Assembly: GCA_002305765.1 (NCBI GenBank) | Contig: DBQU01000016.1 | Location: forward strand, 1,863 to 25,928 | From: Deltaproteobacteria bacterium UBA1386 | Lineage (GTDB): Bacteria; Desulfobacterota; Syntrophorhabdia; Syntrophorhabdales; Syntrophorhabdaceae | Length of the DNA stretch: 24,066 bases | Direction: 5' to 3' | Shown here: positions 20,341 to 24,066 of the stretch, one piece after another | Numbering within the stretch: position 1 is the stretch's first letter | Layout: the number at the start of each line of letters is the position of its first letter | The notes under the pieces: generated by a model | What the model saw: only the letters and a program-made list of their open reading frames with translations | Database searches by the model: none | Told to the model about the DNA's origin: nothing | Translations under genes and position numbers: made by a program

Positions 20341-21861
20341 ATGTCAGAACAGGTATTTATTTTCGACACGACATTGCGCGACGGCGAGCAATCGCCCGGC
20401 AATACCATGAACACTCAAGAAAAGCTCAGGGTGGCACGACAGCTCGAGCTCCTCGGTGTGGACATCATAGAAGCCGGCTTCCCCATCGCCTCCGAGGGCG
20501 ATTTCGATGCCGTCAAACAGATAGCAAAGCTCGTGAAGAACTGCCAGATCGCGGGGCTCGCCCGCGCCAATGATGAGGACATAGACCGGGCGTGGAAGGC
20601 GATAAAGGTAGCTGCCCACCCCCGTATTCACACCTTCATCTCCACCTCGGACATCCACCTCAAGCACCAGTTCAGAAAGACGCGCGACGAGGTGCTCGAG
20701 ATCGCGGTGGCCGCCGTGAAGAGGGCAAAGCGATACACCGACAACGTCGAGTTCTCCGCGATGGACGCGACGAGGAGCGATTGGGATTACCTGTGCAAGG
20801 TGGTCGCCGAGGTCATCGACGCCGGGGCGACAACGGTCAACATACCGGACACCGTCGGTTATGCCGTCCCCCACGAGTTCGGGGAGCTCATCGCCTACAT
20901 CAGGAAGAACGTCCCCAACATAGACAAGGCCGTCATCAGCGTCCATTGCCACAATGACCTCGGCCTTGCCACGGCCAACTCCATCGCTGCCATTCACAAC
21001 GGCGCGCGCCAGGTGGAATGCACGATAAACGGGATCGGTGAAAGGGCGGGGAACGCCTCTCTCGAAGAGATAGCCATGACCTTGAGAACGAGGAAGACGA
21101 GCTTCACCGCTGACACCCGCATCGTCTCCGAGAAGATATATCCGACGAGCAGGCTTATAACCTCCATCACGGGCGTGCCCGTGCAGCCCAACAAGGCCAT
21201 CGTCGGCGCCAACGCCTTCGCTCACGAGTCGGGTATCCATCAGGACGGCCTCCTGAAGGCAAAGCTCACCTACGAGATCATGACCCCCGAATCGGTGGGC
21301 ATCTCCAAGAGCTCCCTCATCCTCGGGAAGCACTCCGGCAGGCACGCCTTCAGGGACCGTATCGAAAACCTGGGGTACATCCTCGACGACAAGGAGCTCA
21401 ACCTGGCCTTCAAGCGCTTCAAGGCGCTCTCGGACATGAAGAAGAACGTCTACGACGAAGACATCGAGATGATCATCATGGACGAGATATACAAGACGGC
21501 CGAGAGGGCGAAGCTCGTGTACCTCAACGTGAGCTGCGGGAACACGACGATACCGACGGCTACGGTGAAGATGGAGATAGACGGAAACATCTTCCAGGAC
21601 GTGGGTACCGGCGACGGTCCCGTCCACGCGGCCTTCAAGGTCATCAAGAGGCTCCTCAAGACGACGAGCAAGCTCGAGAAGTTCTCCGTGAACTCCATCA
21701 CCCAGGACATGGACGCCCAGGGGGAGGTCTTCGTCAAGCTCTCCGAGAAGGGCCTCAAGGCCATAGGAAAAGGAGCGGACACGGACATCATCGTCGCCAG
21801 CGCCAAGGCGTACATCAACGCGCTGAACAGGCTGGAATACATGAAAACGAAAAAATCCTGA
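20341..21861 (+). CDS. leuA: 2-isopropylmalate synthase
   Basis: 506 residues. Condenses acetyl-CoA with 2-oxoisovalerate, the first committed step of leucine biosynthesis. The TIM barrel starts with FDTTLRDGEQSPGNTMN (8-24), where Asp14 binds the metal; the other ligands are His202 and His204 in SVHCHNDLGLATANS and Asn238 in GIGERAGNASLEE. Residues about 390-500 are the LeuA dimer regulatory domain (NTTIPTATVKMEIDG and GADTDIIVASAKAYINALNR), the usual site of leucine feedback, so regulation at enzyme level is likely. The sequence favours LeuA over homocitrate or citramalate synthase, supported by leuC and leuD directly downstream. AAAGGAGGAGAG precedes the ATG at good distance. Confidence 0.96.
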   Translation: MSEQVFIFDTTLRDGEQSPGNTMNTQEKLRVARQLELLGVDIIEAGFPIASEGDFDAVKQIAKLVKNCQIAGLARANDEDIDRAWKAIKVAAHPRIHTFISTSDIHLKHQFRKTRDEVLEIAVAAVKRAKRYTDNVEFSAMDATRSDWDYLCKVVAEVIDAGATTVNIPDTVGYAVPHEFGELIAYIRKNVPNIDKAVISVHCHNDLGLATANSIAAIHNGARQVECTINGIGERAGNASLEEIAMTLRTRKTSFTADTRIVSEKIYPTSRLITSITGVPVQPNKAIVGANAFAHESGIHQDGLLKAKLTYEIMTPESVGISKSSLILGKHSGRHAFRDRIENLGYILDDKELNLAFKRFKALSDMKKNVYDEDIEMIIMDEIYKTAERAKLVYLNVSCGNTTIPTATVKMEIDGNIFQDVGTGDGPVHAAFKVIKRLLKTTSKLEKFSVNSITQDMDAQGEVFVKLSEKGLKAIGKGADTDIIVASAKAYINALNRLEYMKTKKS

Positions 21862-21872
21862 GAGGAAACGAT

Positions 21873-23135
21873 ATGGGAATGACCATTACGGAAAAGATAC
21901 TGGCAGCGCACGCGGACAGGGACCGGGTCGAACCCGGTGAGATCCTGGATTGCAGGATAGACCTCGCCATGGCGAACGACATCACGGCGCCCCTGTCCCT
22001 CGAGGAATTCGAGAAGGTCGGGGCAAAGGCCGTCTTCGACCCCAACAAGGTCGTCTTCGTCCTTGACCATTTCACACCCAACAAGGACATCCTGTCAGCC
22101 GAGAACTGCAAGAAGATACGGGAATTCTCCCGGAAATACGGCATCGTCAACTTCTTCGAGGGCGGCGAGTGCGGCATCGAGCATGCCCTCCTGCCCGAAA
22201 AAGGACTCGTTGTGGCGGGCGACCTCGTCATCGGCGCCGACAGCCACACCTGCACCTACGGGGCCCTTGGCGCTTTTTCCACGGGCATGGGCTCGACGGA
22301 TATCACCTACGGCATGGTGACGGGACGCATCTGGCTGAAGGTCCCCGAGAGCATCAAGTTCCACTGCCACGGGAAATGGCAGAAGTGGGTCACGGGCAAG
22401 GAACTCATCCTCCATATCCTGGGAATGATAGGGGTTGACGGTGCGCTTTACAGCGCCATGGAATACAGCGGTGAGGCCATAGCCGCCCTGTCCATGGATT
22501 CGCGGTTCTCCATTGCCAACATGGCCATCGAGGCCGGGGGGAAGAACGGCATATTTCCCGTCGACGACAAGACACTGGCCTACATGAAGGAGCATGCCAC
22601 GCGGCCCTACAAGGTCTACGCGAGCGATGCCGACGCGACATACAGCGAGGTGTACGAGATCGATGTCTCCAAGGTCGGCTTCAGCGTCGCGTGCCCCTCG
22701 CTCCCGTCCAACGTGAAGGACGCGGGGGAGTTGGGCAGCATAGATGTGGACCAGGTCGTCATCGGTTCCTGCACCAACGGTAGGCTCGAGGACCTGGAGA
22801 TGGCGGCCGCCATACTCACAGGGAAGAGAGTCAGCAAAGGTTTGAGATGCATCGTGATCCCCGCGACCCCCGCGATCTACGGCGAGGCAATGCGCCGGGG
22901 ATACTTCCAGACATTCTTGGACGCCGGCTGCATCATATCGCCGCCCACCTGCGGCCCCTGCCTGGGCGGTCACATGGGCATACTGGCAAAGGGAGAGAGG
23001 GCCGTGGCCACAACGAACAGGAACTTCATCGGAAGGATGGGGCATCCCGAAAGCGAGGTCTACCTCGCCGGTCCCGCCGTGGCGGCTGCCACCGCCATCA
23101 AGGGCAAGATAGCCCGTCCTGAGGAGGTATTATGA
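21873..23135 (+). CDS. leuC: 3-isopropylmalate dehydratase large subunit (HacA-like type)
   Basis: 420 residues, the shorter two-subunit LeuC type found in archaea and many anaerobes; proteobacterial LeuC is about 466. Isomerises 2- to 3-isopropylmalate with LeuD. The 4Fe-4S ligands are Cys300 (VIGSCTNGR) and Cys360 and Cys363 (PPTCGPCLGGHMG). Substrate-site landmarks are FVLDHFTPNKD (62-72) and GADSHTCTYGALG (121-133). The ATG at 21873 is used; a second ATG two codons later is possible. It lies 11 nt after leuA and overlaps leuD by 4 bp (ATGA), so the three genes form one operon. Confidence 0.95.
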   Translation: MGMTITEKILAAHADRDRVEPGEILDCRIDLAMANDITAPLSLEEFEKVGAKAVFDPNKVVFVLDHFTPNKDILSAENCKKIREFSRKYGIVNFFEGGECGIEHALLPEKGLVVAGDLVIGADSHTCTYGALGAFSTGMGSTDITYGMVTGRIWLKVPESIKFHCHGKWQKWVTGKELILHILGMIGVDGALYSAMEYSGEAIAALSMDSRFSIANMAIEAGGKNGIFPVDDKTLAYMKEHATRPYKVYASDADATYSEVYEIDVSKVGFSVACPSLPSNVKDAGELGSIDVDQVVIGSCTNGRLEDLEMAAAILTGKRVSKGLRCIVIPATPAIYGEAMRRGYFQTFLDAGCIISPPTCGPCLGGHMGILAKGERAVATTNRNFIGRMGHPESEVYLAGPAVAAATAIKGKIARPEEVL

Positions 23136-23617
23136 TCGTCAAAGGAAGGATCTGGAAATTCGGCGATAATATCGACACCGATATCATCATCCCCGCGCAA
23201 TATCTCGCGCACACGGACCCGAAGGTCCTGGGACAGCACTGCATGGAGCCCCTCGCCCCGAACTTTCCGAAGGAGGTCAGGGCCGGGGACATCATCGTCT
23301 CGGGAACCAATTTCGGCTGCGGCTCATCGCGGGAACACGCGCCGCTCGCCATCACCGCGCTCGGCATACCCCTTGTCGTCGCGAAGACATTCGCCAGGAT
23401 ATTCTACCGCAACGCCTTCAACAAGGGCCTCGCGCTCCTGGAGGCCGACATCTACGATCTCGTAAAGGACGGTGACGAGATCGAGGTCGACATATCGACG
23501 GGCATCATCCGCTGCGGCGGAAAAGACGTGAAAGCCAAACCCATCCCCCCCTTCATGGTGGAACTCATCAACGAGGGCGGGTTGATAAACCATCTCAAGA
23601 AAAAGCTGGAGGGCTAA
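23132..23617 (+). CDS. leuD: 3-isopropylmalate dehydratase small subunit
   Basis: 161 residues, typical of the short LeuD that pairs with the HacA-like LeuC. Key motifs are WKFGDNIDTDIIIPAQYL near the N-terminus and SGTNFGCGSSREHAPLAI in the swivel domain, which carries the substrate-binding loop. The ATG overlaps the leuC stop (ATGA), and GAGG lies just upstream. The asd start codon follows the TAA stop without a gap. Confidence 0.96.
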   Translation: MIVKGRIWKFGDNIDTDIIIPAQYLAHTDPKVLGQHCMEPLAPNFPKEVRAGDIIVSGTNFGCGSSREHAPLAITALGIPLVVAKTFARIFYRNAFNKGLALLEADIYDLVKDGDEIEVDISTGIIRCGGKDVKAKPIPPFMVELINEGGLINHLKKKLEG

Positions 23618-24066
23618 ATGAAACAGTACAACGTAGCAGTCGCCGGAGCCACCGGCGCGGTCGGAAATGAAATGGTAAAAGTCCTCGAGGAACGGAATTT
23701 CCCGGTCAAGAACCTGACACTTCTCGCTTCCTCGCGGAGCGTGGGCAAGACTATGAGCTTCCACGGTGAAGATGTAAAGGTACAGGAACTGAAGGAAGAC
23801 TCCTTCAAGGACATCGACATCGGCCTGTTCTCCCCCGGTGGATCCGTGAGCCTCAAGTTCGCGCCCATCGCTGCGGCGAGCGGCTGTGTCGTTATCGATA
23901 ACACCAGCGCCTTCAGGATGGAGAAGGACATTCCCCTCGTCGTGCCCGAGGTGAACGAGCATGCCATCGCCCAGCACACGAAGCGCGGCATCATCTCCAA
24001 TCCCAACTGCTCCACGATCCAGATGGTCGTCGCCTTGAAGCCGCTCCACGACGCGGCGAAGATCAA
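23618..24066 (+). CDS. asd: aspartate-semialdehyde dehydrogenase (3' end outside window)
   Basis: The first 149 codons of a protein of about 335-340 residues. Reduces aspartyl phosphate to the semialdehyde on the way to lysine, threonine, methionine and diaminopimelate. The N-terminal NADP-binding motif is VAVAGATGAVGNEMV (6-20), followed by FSPGGSVS (71-78) and VIDNTSAFRM (92-101). The active-site Cys131 is in SNPNCSTIQMV. The ATG directly abuts the leuD stop; GGAGGG lies 4 nt upstream, inside the end of leuD, so translation is coupled. leuB, which often stands between leuD and asd in related operons, is absent here. Confidence 0.95.
   Translation, partial: MKQYNVAVAGATGAVGNEMVKVLEERNFPVKNLTLLASSRSVGKTMSFHGEDVKVQELKEDSFKDIDIGLFSPGGSVSLKFAPIAAASGCVVIDNTSAFRMEKDIPLVVPEVNEHAIAQHTKRGIISNPNCSTIQMVVALKPLHDAAKI

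Noticed and set aside
20344..21627. 427-codon minus-strand open frame opposite leuA
   Set aside because: It is a mirror of the leuA codon pattern and gives a protein rich in Val, Asp and Gly with no known motif.

Overview
The window looks like a piece of chromosome from a GC-rich, Gram-negative, probably anaerobic bacterium. Lipid A biosynthesis (lpxK) argues for an outer membrane. A three-subunit molybdenum hydroxylase, a YgiQ-type radical SAM protein, a HacA-like LeuC/LeuD pair, an RlmD-type methyltransferase with Fe-S cysteines and a Cys-containing PAS histidine kinase fit Desulfobacterota (Syntrophorhabdus-like). That placement is inferred from gene content and not proven. I saw no rRNA, tRNA, CRISPR, phage or transposase genes.

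Layout: (1) 1-1442, minus: 5' part of tex, running off the left edge. (2) 1594-2494, plus: an exported YbhB/PEBP protein and a dodecin-like protein, closed by a clear intrinsic terminator. (3) 2597-9825, minus: a tight six-gene operon. In order of transcription it has an RsbW-like ATPase/GNAT fusion, a HisC-type aminotransferase, the Mo-pterin, 2Fe-2S and FAD subunits of a xanthine dehydrogenase-type hydroxylase, and an MFS transporter. Four of the five junctions overlap, and one good promoter sits at 9875-9903. (4) 10010-13281, plus: ygiQ, an unrecognised secreted four-cysteine protein and a GNAT acetyltransferase. (5) 13388-14944, minus: a ThDP-dependent acetolactate-synthase-like enzyme. 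(6) 15383-18967, plus: a PAS sensor kinase, an RlmD-type RNA methyltransferase and an HTH/Zn-ribbon regulator in one overlapping operon. (7) 19151-20212, plus: lpxK. (8) 20341 to the right edge, plus: leuA-leuC-leuD-asd (asd partial), without leuB between leuD and asd.

The most unusual content is between the genes. At least five loci carry degenerate 7-bp tandem units of the type (A/G)GGTNNN (AGGTCTC, AGGTTTC, RGGTNAT, RGTKTTA), and three others carry 9-bp units (CCGCTTGAA and TCCTATAGG types). Many are arranged head-to-head, so that they form 70-120 nt imperfect hairpins. They sit exactly at stop codons, in 5' leaders, and once in frame inside ygiQ. The unit sequence differs from locus to locus while the period and the inverted layout persist. 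This resembles, in architecture only, the heptanucleotide STRR repeats of cyanobacteria. The divergent ThDP-enzyme/sensor-kinase pair carries such a hairpin in both predicted 5' leaders. This repeat system is the main lead for follow-up; the six-gene molybdenum hydroxylase operon, whose substrate I cannot name, is second.
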